Below are positions 34,147-42,211 of a stretch of 64,000 nucleotides of DNA, piece after piece. This DNA is from Acidobacteriota bacterium (lineage in GTDB: Bacteria; Acidobacteriota; Blastocatellia; Pyrinomonadales; Pyrinomonadaceae), in NCBI GenBank assembly GCA_020199835.1, contig JAIVJV010000014.1, forward strand, positions 40,613 through 104,612. Reading direction: 5' to 3'. How positions within the stretch are numbered: position 1 is the stretch's first letter; each line of letters opens with the position of its first letter. The position numbers were made by a program, and so were the translations under genes. The notes under the pieces were generated by a model. It saw nothing but the letters and a program-made list of their open reading frames with translations. It had not been told where the DNA came from and searched no databases.

Positions 34147-35192
34147 GCAGTCTCGATCCCAAGATTCTGTTGAATCGGTTTACGGCGAACCTTCCAAATA
34201 ACGGCGTCAACGATGTAGTGATGGAAGTTTATGGCTTGAAAGACAATGATGAACAGTGGCACCGATGTCGCCGTGACGGCGGCGATCCATCCCAAAGAGG
34301 ATTTCAATGCCCAATACACGACAGTCGAGATCCCAAAACAGACGGCAGTGTAAGTAAAGACCTTCTTCCGCTGGCTAATGCGCGAGAGAAACTTATGCTT
34401 TGGATGGACCGTGTCTTTGAAACGGTTGTTATTGAACATCCAGACAGTCAGGATGTATTGGCAGTTGTGCCAAACGGTCAAAACCAACCAGCCGTGATTA
34501 ATGTTCGCGATGGCGATGTAGCCAAGCCCAAAGATCAGCAGGTGCGAACAGACGTAAAGCGTATGTGCAATGGAAATGGTGCCCAAAAACCAATCCCTGG
34601 TTACTCGCAGAACCCACCAACCGATGACGGCCACGGCCACCGCACCCGCAGCAGCGACCAGCCACGAAGGCGTGGGCACAACGCGGACATCCATGAACAG
34701 GAACTTGTCCGGCGCCTCCCACGAACGGTTGAGAATTCCCCAAACCGGAAGCGCGTAAATGACCAGTTTGTTAAGCAGATCATTATCCAGACCGCCCTTG
34801 CGTTGGTAGATCCGCGAAATGCCATAGGACTGTCGTGTGTAGTGCCACCATTGCCAGTACAAATAAACCGTAGTCAGGATCCAGGTTCCCACCGCGAGAC
34901 AGGCGGTGACGACCGCTGCGAGCACAATGACTGGCAGCCACGTCACCAGGAACCGGTGTTCGTAGAGACTGTCTTTGTCGAATGTGAGCCGGGTGAAGGT
35001 GGAAACGACGTGATGTTGGCCCAACAGCCACGCATTGAGGACAAAAACGAGGGGAAAGAGTACCGGATTGGAGACGACGATCGCGCCGCAAGCCACCGCC
35101 AACGCCGCGACGCCGAGAATGTAAGTCGAATCAAATCCGAGTCCGCGCAGCCAGCCCGCGCGATGTCTGTTCAGAACCAGAACTGAAGACAC
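34143..35192 (-). CDS. Polytopic membrane protein with conserved-looking His clusters, unknown
   Basis: 349 residues, about nine hydrophobic helices. Notable motifs: LGQHHVVSTFTRL (~58-70), YWQWWHYTRQSYGISRIYQR (~112-131), NHGW followed by WHNCQYI (~231-244), and INFHHYIVDAVIWKVRRK near the C-terminus. The spaced HH, WH and HH pairs at membrane borders look like a metal-binding oxidase/hydroxylase arrangement, but I do not recognise the family. The 4-nt overlap with the acyltransferase ties their functions. Confidence 0.7.
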   Translation of the reverse strand: MSSVLVLNRHRAGWLRGLGFDSTYILGVAALAVACGAIVVSNPVLFPLVFVLNAWLLGQHHVVSTFTRLTFDKDSLYEHRFLVTWLPVIVLAAVVTACLAVGTWILTTVYLYWQWWHYTRQSYGISRIYQRKGGLDNDLLNKLVIYALPVWGILNRSWEAPDKFLFMDVRVVPTPSWLVAAAGAVAVAVIGWWVLRVTRDWFLGTISIAHTLYVCSHLLIFGLGYIAIANINHGWLVLTVWHNCQYILTVWMFNNNRFKDTVHPKHKFLSRISQRKKVFTYTAVCFGISTVVYWALKSSLGWIAAVTATSVPLFIIVFQAINFHHYIVDAVIWKVRRKPIQQNLGIETA

Positions 35193-35285
35193 GATAACCC
35201 CCGTTAGAAACGCAGTAGTGCGTCACATCGGCAACGATCATGCCGTAAAAAATGCGGCAATTTCGTGGTTTTTAGGGTTTGGGAA

Positions 35286-35306
35286 GTGCTCGCCAGCGAA
35301 CAGTTG
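35286..35306 (+). repeat. Copy 1 of a 21-bp intergenic repeat
   Basis: GTGCTCGCCAGCGA, then A, then CAGTTG. It matches positions 39586-39606 at 20 of 21 bases. It lies in the 247-nt divergent gap between the His-rich membrane protein and the hydrolase, about 134 nt before the GTG start of the latter. Confidence 0.45.
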
Positions 35307-35439
35307 CGGCGAAATGAATGGTTGATCGAGCCGCACGTTCCTCACAAACCGCAGTAACTACACCTTTTGCGAATAGATCAACGGGGCATGATTATTGCCA
35401 AAGTTTCGCTGGAACCAAGCGTCTCAACGGTAAAAACTC

Positions 35440-36555
35440 GTGAAGATTCGAACAGTCATCATCCGGCTTTTGTGGTTTGCTCTCGGGCTCACACTGGGCG
35501 TGCTGGCGACGCTCAAAATGCAGTCCGTGTCGCCACCTCAGGCGACGGTTGCCGGGCGAATCTTCCTCGACACTAACGTCAATGACCTCATCTCGATCCA
35601 CGACAAGGACACAGCAACAGCAAAGCGCGCTGAACTCGTGAGTTTTATCTGGGGCCCGAACGGCCTGCCGAAAGACCAACCGGCCAACGTCGAAAAAGCG
35701 ATTCACGATGAACGTTACGCACGGCTGGAGAACCTCAAGCAGATTGATCGCGTGACGGTGAACATGGAGTGGGGCCTGGCCTCAACGGCCTATCATTTCA
35801 TCCCGGCACAGGCAAACGGCAAGTTAATCATTTATCATGGTGGTCACGATGGCGATTTCATCATCGCGAAGGATCTGATCGCCTTCTTTCTAAAGAACGG
35901 TTTCAGCGTAATCGGCATGAGCATGCCGCTCGAGGGCCTGAACAATCATCCCGTGGTCGAGCTCGAACGTATCGGCAAGGTCCAGCTAACCTTTCACGAT
36001 CAACTGAAGTTGCTGAAGATGAAGTCCGGCCATCCGGTGCAAGTGTTTCTGACGCCCGTGGCCGTAGTTCTAAATTATGCACAACCGCTCGGCTACGACT
36101 CGATTTTCATGACCGGGGTTTCGGGTGGTGGTTGGACTACCACGATGTACGCCGCGGTGGATCCGCGCATTACGCGCAGTTATCCAGCGGCCGGCACGCT
36201 TCCATTGCACTTGAGGAAAGATCGACTACGGACAAACTCTGCTCAACGTCCGGCAGATTGGGGCGACTACGAGCAGTCAATTCCGGAACTACACGCAATT
36301 GCAAACTATCTGGATCTCTACATTCTCAGCTCCGTTGGTGAGCACCGAAAACAGTTGCAGATACTCAACAAGTACGACCCCTGCTGTCTGAGCGGCGAAT
36401 CGTTCAGAGCTTACGAGGTGGCGATCAACGAGCGTGTTAAGAGTTTTGGGAGCGACGGCACTTTCGCGGTTTATCTCGACACCAGGAACAAAAAACACTC
36501 CATCTCGAGTGACGCAATGAACGTCATACTGGACGACATCAACAGCGGCCGCTGA
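35440..36555 (+). CDS. Membrane-anchored alpha/beta hydrolase-like protein
   Basis: 371 residues; GTG start at 35440, no strong ribosome site. The N-terminal helix (IRLLWFALGLTLGVLATL) is an anchor or uncleaved signal. The hydrolase fold shows KLIIYHGGHDGDF (oxyanion region, ~128-140), the nucleophile elbow FMTGVSGGG with Ser around residue 230, and a late His in NKKHSISSDAMN that could be catalytic. A CC pair (YDPCCLSG) may be a disulfide. Likely a periplasmic esterase or peptidase; substrate unknown. Confidence 0.75.
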   Translation: MKIRTVIIRLLWFALGLTLGVLATLKMQSVSPPQATVAGRIFLDTNVNDLISIHDKDTATAKRAELVSFIWGPNGLPKDQPANVEKAIHDERYARLENLKQIDRVTVNMEWGLASTAYHFIPAQANGKLIIYHGGHDGDFIIAKDLIAFFLKNGFSVIGMSMPLEGLNNHPVVELERIGKVQLTFHDQLKLLKMKSGHPVQVFLTPVAVVLNYAQPLGYDSIFMTGVSGGGWTTTMYAAVDPRITRSYPAAGTLPLHLRKDRLRTNSAQRPADWGDYEQSIPELHAIANYLDLYILSSVGEHRKQLQILNKYDPCCLSGESFRAYEVAINERVKSFGSDGTFAVYLDTRNKKHSISSDAMNVILDDINSGR

Positions 36556-36580
36556 TTTTACGCGGGCGTGAGTCATTACA

Positions 36581-38032
36581 TCAGCGGCGCCGAAAAACCA
36601 CGCTCATGTCATCCTGGTAGATACGCTCCCATCCGGGCGCCTCTCCGAGCTGTCGCGCGAGCATCGTACCTGGCTCAATCAGCACGATCTGAACACCACG
36701 CTGATCGAAAACTCGACGCCAGTCCACCCGACCATAAAGAATGTCTACAAACTCCTTTACAAACGTGTCCGGGTAAACGTCACGGCCGTCGATGTAAACC
36801 GGATGATTCGCGGAGGTCCAGAACACGTACGCGCCCCACACGTTCGGGGCGGCAAACGTGTTGCCGTTGATTCCCTTCTGCTTCAGATATTCCATGGCCT
36901 GAACGGGCACGCGCAGCGATTGTTGAGTCGGATTTGAATAGACCGCGGTTTTCAGTTTGTAAGCAAAAGCGACGAGCGGAAGCAGCAGGACCAGGGCGAA
37001 TAGCCGCGCGAGCCGCGGGTTGGAGTCCGGTCGAGCGGCGTCAAAGCGTTGACTGAATCTCGTCGAATCAAACCAGAGTTGAAAATAGTTGGCAAACAAT
37101 GGCGCTGACGCAAGCGCGAAGACAATGGCGTTGCGCTGCGTCTTGAGCGTTGCGTAAAGCGTCGCGAGAAACAGCAGCACTTCACTCGGCTTAGGCCGCC
37201 GGGGCGACAACGCAAGCGCCGCAATCGTTAAAAGCAGCACCACCAGGAGGGGACGAGCCGTGGGCAGATGAAAATTAGGCGATAACCAATCGGTAACCAG
37301 GTCCTGAAAAATGGGCGAACGCAAAACCGCAATCGGCCCCGTGTACAACTTGATTCCGTAGGGATTTACCAGAACAGCCAGCACACAACCGCCGAACACT
37401 ATCGCGAGCTTTCGTAAACGCGGCCGCAAGCTTTCCGGCTCGTCCAAAACCCCGGTCCAATAGTCCAGCACCATTCCGACGGCCGTGAGCCCGATCAATG
37501 CGAGACCGATAAAGAACCCGCCGTGCAGATTGGCCCACAACGTCATCAGCGGGATCAGCACCCAGATCCAGCGTTCCTTCACGCCGCGCACAAAACGCCC
37601 CAGCAGCGCGAGGTAAATACTCGCCAAAAGTATCGTGAACACTCGCGGCCGAACGCCGATGTTCGGCATCGCCGTCCACACTGCGAGCAGCACTGCAACT
37701 CCGGCGAAAAATGGATGACTATTTGCGCGTTTGAAGGCGATCCAAAACGCAATGGCAGTGAGGAGTGCGAAGATGAATATGAGCAGCTTTGGTCCCGCGA
37801 CCGACCAGACCGCGTAGAAGATCACTCCCGACAACCAACCGTGCGCGACCCATGGAATGCCGTGAAAGGTGAACGAAAACATCTCCATGCGCGGCACGCT
37901 GCCGGTCGTGAAGAAGTATTCGCCCGTTTTTAAATGAAACCAGAAATCAGCATCACCCATCGGGCGCGACGCAAACAGAAAAGCAAACGCAAAGACGTAG
38001 ATTTGGAAGACCTTGATTAACGACTTGTTCAT
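36581..38032 (-). CDS. GT-C-like polytopic membrane protein
   Basis: 483 residues with about ten hydrophobic helices in the first 360 residues and a soluble C-terminal part. The first loop holds MGDADFWFHLKTGEYFFTTG (~25-44). Its acidic DAD and the FWFH motif resemble the first-loop acidic catalytic region of GT-C glycosyltransferases, followed by PRMEMFSFTFHGIPWVAHGW. The C-terminal domain has WGAYVFWTSANHPVYIDGRD. Related unassigned proteins are frequent in Acidobacteria. It could move or add a lipid-linked sugar. Converges with the hydrolase gene. Confidence 0.7.
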   Translation of the reverse strand: MNKSLIKVFQIYVFAFAFLFASRPMGDADFWFHLKTGEYFFTTGSVPRMEMFSFTFHGIPWVAHGWLSGVIFYAVWSVAGPKLLIFIFALLTAIAFWIAFKRANSHPFFAGVAVLLAVWTAMPNIGVRPRVFTILLASIYLALLGRFVRGVKERWIWVLIPLMTLWANLHGGFFIGLALIGLTAVGMVLDYWTGVLDEPESLRPRLRKLAIVFGGCVLAVLVNPYGIKLYTGPIAVLRSPIFQDLVTDWLSPNFHLPTARPLLVVLLLTIAALALSPRRPKPSEVLLFLATLYATLKTQRNAIVFALASAPLFANYFQLWFDSTRFSQRFDAARPDSNPRLARLFALVLLLPLVAFAYKLKTAVYSNPTQQSLRVPVQAMEYLKQKGINGNTFAAPNVWGAYVFWTSANHPVYIDGRDVYPDTFVKEFVDILYGRVDWRRVFDQRGVQIVLIEPGTMLARQLGEAPGWERIYQDDMSVVFRRR

Positions 38033-38120
38033 TCAGGCAGGCGGCGGGCAGACGGAAGGTTCAAGCTCGAAGAACGCGAGTTCGAGCGTATCGTGTTTGA
38101 TATTCCGAAGGCAATTATTT

Positions 38121-38258
38121 TCAGAGTCCAAAAAGGTCGGCTATAAATTGACCGCACGATTGCATGAACCCTGAAATACTCCGGTTCGGAAGAATCAACG
38201 CTGCTGCCAGGACAAAGGCTACTAGCACAATGCCACTGGAAAGAAACCTTTCTTTCAT
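38121..38258 (-). CDS. Small single-helix membrane protein (45 aa)
   Basis: ATG 38258 to TGA 38121. The first half reads MKERFLSSGIVLVAFVLAAA, then ILPNRSISG and a short amphipathic tail (MQSCGQFIADLFGL). GGGAG lies 7 nt before the ATG, and the gene starts 19 nt after the stop of the zinc-ribbon protein gene, so it is probably co-transcribed with it. Family unknown. Confidence 0.55.
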   Translation of the reverse strand: MKERFLSSGIVLVAFVLAAALILPNRSISGFMQSCGQFIADLFGL

Positions 38259-38277
38259 TGCACTGCTCCCGTGAAAA

Positions 38278-38934
38278 TCAGCGGTGAGGATTTTCAGCCA
38301 CTTTCGCTTCCCTACGAGACGTGATTGATTTCACTCGCGAGCTGTCGACAAACGAGACCAGCCCGCTGCGGCGGTACCAGATTCCCTGCTTGTCTTCCCA
38401 GGCGGCGTCCACGTCGAGCGTGCTGCCATCAGTCATTTCAATGACAGTCTGAGTGGCGCTTTCGCCCGCACCGGCCTTGTTTTTCTCCCCGGTGGAAATC
38501 GGGCCCTGGTTTAGTTGAACGGCGGCGGTTTTGGTTTCCGTGTTTGTAGCTGGTGACGGTTCCGCCTCAGCTTCTTCTTCAGGCGATGGACTTGCTTCCG
38601 GCTCCGGTGTTGGAGCGGGGTTCGAGGTTGCTACTGCGCGATTGGAGACAACTTTTTCTTTGACTTCCGTAGCCTGGCTCGCCGCTGGAGGCTCGCTCTT
38701 GTCCGGCGCCGAAATGAGCAGCGCTACGACGAAGACTCCAGCTCCAAAGACAACGCCGATCAAAACGCCGAGAGCGGCCGCCGGCCACCACATGGATCTG
38801 GGAGGCGCGGAGTTGGCGACAACGACTTCAGGTTTCGGCGAATAGACCGGATCCGCTAACAGCTCCTGGCCGTCGTTTTCGCAGAATCTCTGCTCGTCAT
38901 CGTAGGCTTCGTAGCACTCGGGACAGCGTTTCAT
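38278..38934 (-). CDS. Zinc-ribbon membrane protein with WYRRG-type C-terminal domain
   Basis: 218 residues. A zinc ribbon (CPECYEAYDDEQRFC, ligands C4, C7, C18) is cytosolic. One transmembrane helix spans ~50-76. A long Pro/Glu/Ser/Ala spacer (80-160) leads to a ~41-residue beta module at 164-204: MTDGSTLDVDAAWE, GIWYRRSGLVSFVD, SSRVKSI. The same module occurs twice in the lytic transglycosylase (53364) and once in the peptidase-like protein (56258). The layout suggests a sensor or anchor linking cytosol and periplasm. Confidence 0.75.
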   Translation of the reverse strand: MKRCPECYEAYDDEQRFCENDGQELLADPVYSPKPEVVVANSAPPRSMWWPAAALGVLIGVVFGAGVFVVALLISAPDKSEPPAASQATEVKEKVVSNRAVATSNPAPTPEPEASPSPEEEAEAEPSPATNTETKTAAVQLNQGPISTGEKNKAGAGESATQTVIEMTDGSTLDVDAAWEDKQGIWYRRSGLVSFVDSSRVKSITSRREAKVAENPHR

Positions 38935-38955
38935 AACGTTTACCGTCGGCTCGTT

Positions 38956-39390
38956 CTACTGCCGGCGCCGTGCGGCGCGCGTGCGGTTTGCCCGTGGAAA
39001 CTGACTGCTGCGTGATCCCGTGCTCGGCGTGATGTAACCCATCTGCCGCAACTGGTCAGCGTAGTGATAGATCGGCTGCTCGCCGAGGTCGTCTCTGCGC
39101 ACATTTTGCGACGCCGGGCCATAGGGCGCCTGAACCATCGCCTGCAAGACAGCGTCAGGAACACCGCGGCGCTTCATATCCTTCAACACCGGGGGAAACG
39201 TGTCGAAGGTGCAGGGCGAGGAATGGATAGCCTTGATGATGGCTTCTTCCGATAAGTGTTGTTGGACCATCACCAGGACGTCTTTGTTGCTCAACGGGGT
39301 AATGTCAGTTTCAGCCGACATTGCGTTCGCCAACGAGGGCATAAGCAGGAGTAACAACCCTATCATGAGCGGCAGGAATGGTTTTTTCAC
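38956..39390 (-). CDS. Secreted helical repeat-domain protein
   Basis: 144 residues from GTG 39390, preceded by AAGGAA; an in-frame start at 39420 adds ten residues. Signal peptide LMIGLLLLLMPSLANA. Residues 33-87 form the domain LSNKDVLVMVQQHLSEEAII and DMKRRGVPDAVLQAMV with an invariant-looking SSP..FDT centre. This domain occurs twice in the 54341 protein. The tail is basic (RANRTRAARRRQ) and may bind nucleic acid, phosphate or the cell surface. Confidence 0.75.
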   Translation of the reverse strand: MKKPFLPLMIGLLLLLMPSLANAMSAETDITPLSNKDVLVMVQQHLSEEAIIKAIHSSPCTFDTFPPVLKDMKRRGVPDAVLQAMVQAPYGPASQNVRRDDLGEQPIYHYADQLRQMGYITPSTGSRSSQFPRANRTRAARRRQ

Positions 39391-39873
39391 AGCAGATTCC
39401 TTTCTGAGTACGCGGCGCAAACCCTCAGCCAGATCAGAGCCAACGCCTCATTTGGACAAGAAGTGATCACCAAGTCGAAGCAATGAATATGCCAGCGCGC
39501 GGCCGAGGCATAAGTGGCGGCAGTTGATGTTTTTGCGGCGATTGCGCGCTGGTGAGCGCGCGAGCGCTGCGCCGTTTTGTCGCAGGTGCTCGCCAGCGAG
39601 CAGTTGTCGCACGCCTGGACCACCCCGGTAATGCAATGAACACAGTGAAACACGGCTGGATCGCGGACGGCATACCCTTTGCCAAAGGCTCCGTCACACG
39701 CATGGAAGTGCTGCCGTGATCGGCAGGGAACGCGGCTCAGCTCAGGACTCCTGGGATGACGCCTGCACTGCCAGCGTGCCGACAATCGGCCTCGTTGGAC
39801 CCCGGCTTTGAAATCAGTGACGGACCAGCGCAGGTCTCAACACTAAAAATAATTCCCAAAGGAGATTACTTAC
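39391..39873. other. Long leader/promoter region upstream of the Flp pilin genes
   Basis: 483 nt between the divergent secreted-protein gene and flp. No convincing gene. It is GC-rich in the middle and contains the 21-bp repeat copy 2 (39586-39606) whose core GCTCGC-CA-GCGAGC is a palindrome. Several short inverted repeats occur (CTGCCGTGATCGGCAG at 39711-39726). It ends with AAAGGAG before the pilin start. I looked for GEMM-type c-di-GMP riboswitch landmarks and found none. Likely holds the Tad promoter and a structured leader. Confidence 0.45.
39586..39606 (+). repeat. Copy 2 of the 21-bp intergenic repeat
   Basis: GTGCTCGCCAGCGA, then G, then CAGTTG; 20 of 21 identical to 35286-35306. A 12-base core on the opposite strand (CGCTGGCGAGCA) also occurs at 61127-61138 in the leader of the kelch-like gene. 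Confidence 0.45.
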
Positions 39874-40053
39874 ATGTTTAAGAACTTTTTGATGGACGAG
39901 ACTGGTGCGGAACTCGCGGAATACGCCGTGGCCGTCGCGCTTTTGGTTGCTGTCGCGTTAGTGGTTTACCAGGTCCTTGGTCAGGGCATCAGTGATGCGA
40001 ACAGCGACACTGCCCAAGAGCTCCAGAACCCGACGATCACTGTCAACCCGTAA
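39874..40053 (+). CDS. flp: Flp/Fap type IVb pilin 1
   Basis: 59-residue prepilin. A short charged leader ends in Gly before AELAEY, so cleavage by the CpaA peptidase should give a mature pilin with Glu at +5 and Tyr at +6, the Flp signature. A single hydrophobic helix (VAVALLVAVALVVYQVLG) packs the fibre, and the tail is ~25 residues, Asn/Thr-rich. AAAGGAG lies 9 nt before the ATG. First gene of the Tad locus and followed by a strong hairpin, consistent with the most abundant product. Confidence 0.93.
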   Translation: MFKNFLMDETGAELAEYAVAVALLVAVALVVYQVLGQGISDANSDTAQELQNPTITVNP

Positions 40054-40084
40054 TTCCAACCCATACTCGTGCGGCAAAAATATG

Positions 40085-40118
40085 GGGAAGCCGCCTGGTC
40101 TTACGACCGCGGCTTCCC
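40085..40118 (+). terminator. Strong hairpin between flp1 and flp2
   Basis: GGGAAGCCGC/GCGGCTTCCC (10 bp) continues, after a 2-nt bulge, with GGTC/GACC around a TTAC loop. No T-run follows, so it is better read as an mRNA-stabilising or partial-stop element that raises flp1 relative to the genes behind it. Confidence 0.6.
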
Positions 40119-40141
40119 TAGCTTGAATGGAGAAAGCGTCA

Positions 40142-40327
40142 ATGAAGCACATTACAGGCTTTATTAAGGACGAGGTGGGGGCTGAGCTTGCCGAGTACGC
40201 GGTTGGCATCGCGTTGCTCGTGTTCGTCGCCGTGGTCGTCTACAACATGCTGGGCCAGGCTATCGCGGATCAAAATTCGGGCACGGGAGCACAGGTGGAA
40301 AGTGTTCCGAGAACGTTCCCGTTTTAG
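40142..40327 (+). CDS. Flp type IVb pilin 2
   Basis: 61 residues from ATG 40142, chosen because GGAG is 9 nt upstream; an earlier ATG at 40127 overlaps that site. Leader MKHITGFIKDEVG, cleavage before AELAEY, hydrophobic helix VGIALLVFVAVVVYNMLGQA, then a Gln/Ser/Gly tail ending PRTFPF. Same processing signature as pilin 1 but a different tail, so it may be a minor pilin or an alternative fibre subunit. Confidence 0.9.
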   Translation: MKHITGFIKDEVGAELAEYAVGIALLVFVAVVVYNMLGQAIADQNSGTGAQVESVPRTFPF

Positions 40328-40365
40328 TAATCACGAAGTGATCGTCATTAGAGGTTTATACAACA

Positions 40366-40557
40366 ATGAACTTGATCAAGAACTTCTTTGCCGATGAGAG
40401 CGGAGCGGAATTAGCCGAGTACGCAGTGGCCTGCGCCATCCTCGTAGCTATTGCCATCATCGTTTTCAACGTTCTGGGCGAGGCAATCAACAACAAAATG
40501 AACGACGTCGCGAGCGATATCGACGCTCCGCCGGCGGCGGCGCCGCCAGCGCCATAA
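40366..40557 (+). CDS. Flp type IVb pilin 3
   Basis: 63 residues. Leader MNLIKNFFADESG, then AELAEY, helix VACAILVAIAIIVFNVLG, and a tail ending in Pro/Ala repeats (DAPPAAAPPAP). A Cys in the helix (position ~23) is unusual among the three. Likely third Flp subunit. Confidence 0.9.
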   Translation: MNLIKNFFADESGAELAEYAVACAILVAIAIIVFNVLGEAINNKMNDVASDIDAPPAAAPPAP

Positions 40558-40632
40558 CGTTTAACCGATTGGAACCACGCGGTCTTTTCAACGCGATATT
40601 CACATTCAACAACGTGCGGAGTTAGAAGCGAG

Positions 40633-41163
40633 ATGTCCATCACCCCTGAAGCAATGATGAAGTTAGCGATTCTTGCGCCACTGGCCATCAGCGTGATCTA
40701 CCAGGACGTCAAGTATCGCCGCATTCCGAACCTGCTGGTGCTGACCGCGCTGGTCGCCGGTATCGGAATCAACAGTTTCTTCGGCGGATGGAATGGACTC
40801 GGCAATAGTCTTTTAGGATTTGGACTCGGATTCATTCCCATGCTGCTGTTGCACATCTTCGGGGCCATGGGAGCCGGCGACGTAAAACTCTCCGGCGCGG
40901 TGGGCGCAATTCTCGGCGTTAGTCTAATGCCCATCACTCTCGTCCTCGTCGCCATGACCGGGGGAATACTCGCGATTTTAATGACCCTCCGCGCCGGCAC
41001 GATTCTGTCGACCATGCACGGAGTTTTAAGAATCTTCGTCGGCATGCTTCCCGGTTGGGAGATGCCTCGTTTTGCAATGGCTCGCGACCGGCGTCACACC
41101 ATTCCTTATGGCGTCGCCATCATGGTTGGGAGTTTGATATCTGCCGCTTTGTTCCGGGCGTAA
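40633..41163 (+). CDS. cpaA: Prepilin peptidase CpaA/TadV
   Basis: Type IV leader peptidase (A24) that processes Flp pilins and TadE/TadG pseudopilins. 176 residues, six hydrophobic helices. Catalytic aspartates are Asp25 in VIYQDVKYRRIPN and Asp83 in GAMGAGDVKLSG. No N-methylation zinc domain, as usual for TadV. It directly follows its three substrates. Confidence 0.93.
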   Translation: MSITPEAMMKLAILAPLAISVIYQDVKYRRIPNLLVLTALVAGIGINSFFGGWNGLGNSLLGFGLGFIPMLLLHIFGAMGAGDVKLSGAVGAILGVSLMPITLVLVAMTGGILAILMTLRAGTILSTMHGVLRIFVGMLPGWEMPRFAMARDRRHTIPYGVAIMVGSLISAALFRA

Positions 41164-41199
41164 CGCTCGGTCGCACACGTTTGAAGGAGATAAATCATC

Positions 41200-42120
41200 A
41201 TGCGGAATAAACGCTTGATCATCGCCGTCCTGGCAGCGCTCGCTTTCGGATTGATCGCCGCTGTTTCTGTTAGCCGTTATCTGGCCAACGCGCAGGCTTA
41301 CACCAAAAACCTCAACAACGTCGTCATCGCGAAGGTCGACATTCCGGTTGGCTCACGCATCATCGCTGAGCAACTGACCGTGGCTCAGTTTCCGCGCAGC
41401 GTTGCTCCCGAAGGCACGTACGGAAAAATCGATGACAAACTGATCGGCCGAGTTGCGGTAACCAGAATTGCCGCGCGCGAACCAATCACTGAGAGCCGGC
41501 TGGCTCCGGTTGGCTCAGCCGCGGGCTTGTCATCGGTGATTCCCGAAGGCTACCGCGCGATGAACGTCCGAGTTGACGACGTAGTCGGTATCTCCGGGTT
41601 CATCATGCCCAACACTCTCGTCGACATCGTCGTCGTCATCGAGCCGCCGGACGACGACAAACGCCGCGAACGGATCTCGAAGATCGTGCTCCAGAACATC
41701 AAGGTGCTGGCCAACGGTCAGAACCTCGATAAACCGAAGAATGAGAAAGAAGCCGAGCGCGTCAAGACTGTGACGCTGCAAGTCACGCCCGAGCAGGCGG
41801 AGAAACTCGCGCTTGCCTCCAGTGAAGGACGCTTGCAGCTCGTGATGCGCAATTCGATCGACCAGGGTGACGAAGTGACGCCGGGCGCGAACAAGAAGAG
41901 CTTGTTGTCAGGTGAACGCGCGTTGCCGATTCCCGAACCGGGCCTCGGCGGTAAGGAAGCTCCCGCGCCGCGCGCGACCACCGCAAGACGCGCCCCGCGT
42001 CCACGACCGGTCGCAACGAACGAAGCCGTAACGAAAGCTGCGCCCGCACCGGCCGCACCGCCACGTCCGTCGATTGAAGTGATCGAAGGTTCGAAGAAAA
42101 AGAACGTGGACTTCCCATAG
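41200..42120 (+). CDS. cpaB: Flp pilus assembly protein CpaB/RcpC
   Basis: 306 residues. One N-terminal membrane helix (IAVLAALAFGLIAAVSVSRYL), then a SAF domain (VVIAKVDIPVGSRIIAEQLT, GRVAVTRIAAREPITESRL), then an RcpC/CpaB domain (GYRAMNVRVDDVVGISGFI; VTLQVTPEQAEKLALASSEG). The last ~70 residues are Pro/Ala/Arg-rich and end VIEGSKKKNVDFP. Periplasmic partner of the secretin, thought to bind peptidoglycan through SAF. GGAG before ATG. Confidence 0.93.
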   Translation: MRNKRLIIAVLAALAFGLIAAVSVSRYLANAQAYTKNLNNVVIAKVDIPVGSRIIAEQLTVAQFPRSVAPEGTYGKIDDKLIGRVAVTRIAAREPITESRLAPVGSAAGLSSVIPEGYRAMNVRVDDVVGISGFIMPNTLVDIVVVIEPPDDDKRRERISKIVLQNIKVLANGQNLDKPKNEKEAERVKTVTLQVTPEQAEKLALASSEGRLQLVMRNSIDQGDEVTPGANKKSLLSGERALPIPEPGLGGKEAPAPRATTARRAPRPRPVATNEAVTKAAPAPAAPPRPSIEVIEGSKKKNVDFP

Positions 42121-42140
42121 TCCGCTGCACGGAATGAGTC

Positions 42141-42170
42141 GGCGCTGCCCCCATTAGCAAACGCAGCGCC
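42141..42170 (+). promoter_or_regulatory. Hairpin between cpaB and cpaC
   Basis: GGCGCTGC/GCAGCGCC, 8-bp perfect stem with a 14-nt loop, 21 nt after cpaB. No T-run. Possible stabiliser or processing site. Confidence 0.4.
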
Positions 42171-42211
42171 CCAATATCAAAACTGCGAAATTCGTAGTAA
42201 GGAGCGTAAAA

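Noticed and set aside
34170..35186. Plus-strand open frame of 338 codons
   Set aside because: Antisense to the polytopic membrane protein; very hydrophilic Asn/Asp/Arg/Gln composition, as expected of the complement of a hydrophobic gene.
39387..39785. Minus-strand open frame of 132 codons upstream of flp
   Set aside because: Cys/Arg/His-rich translation without domain, no ribosome site, and it overlaps the start of the secreted-protein gene; better treated as leader or promoter DNA.
39391..39873. c-di-GMP (GEMM) riboswitch upstream of the pilin genes
   Set aside because: Expected for pilus genes, but I could not find the conserved GEMM core words in order. A covariance-model search would settle it.
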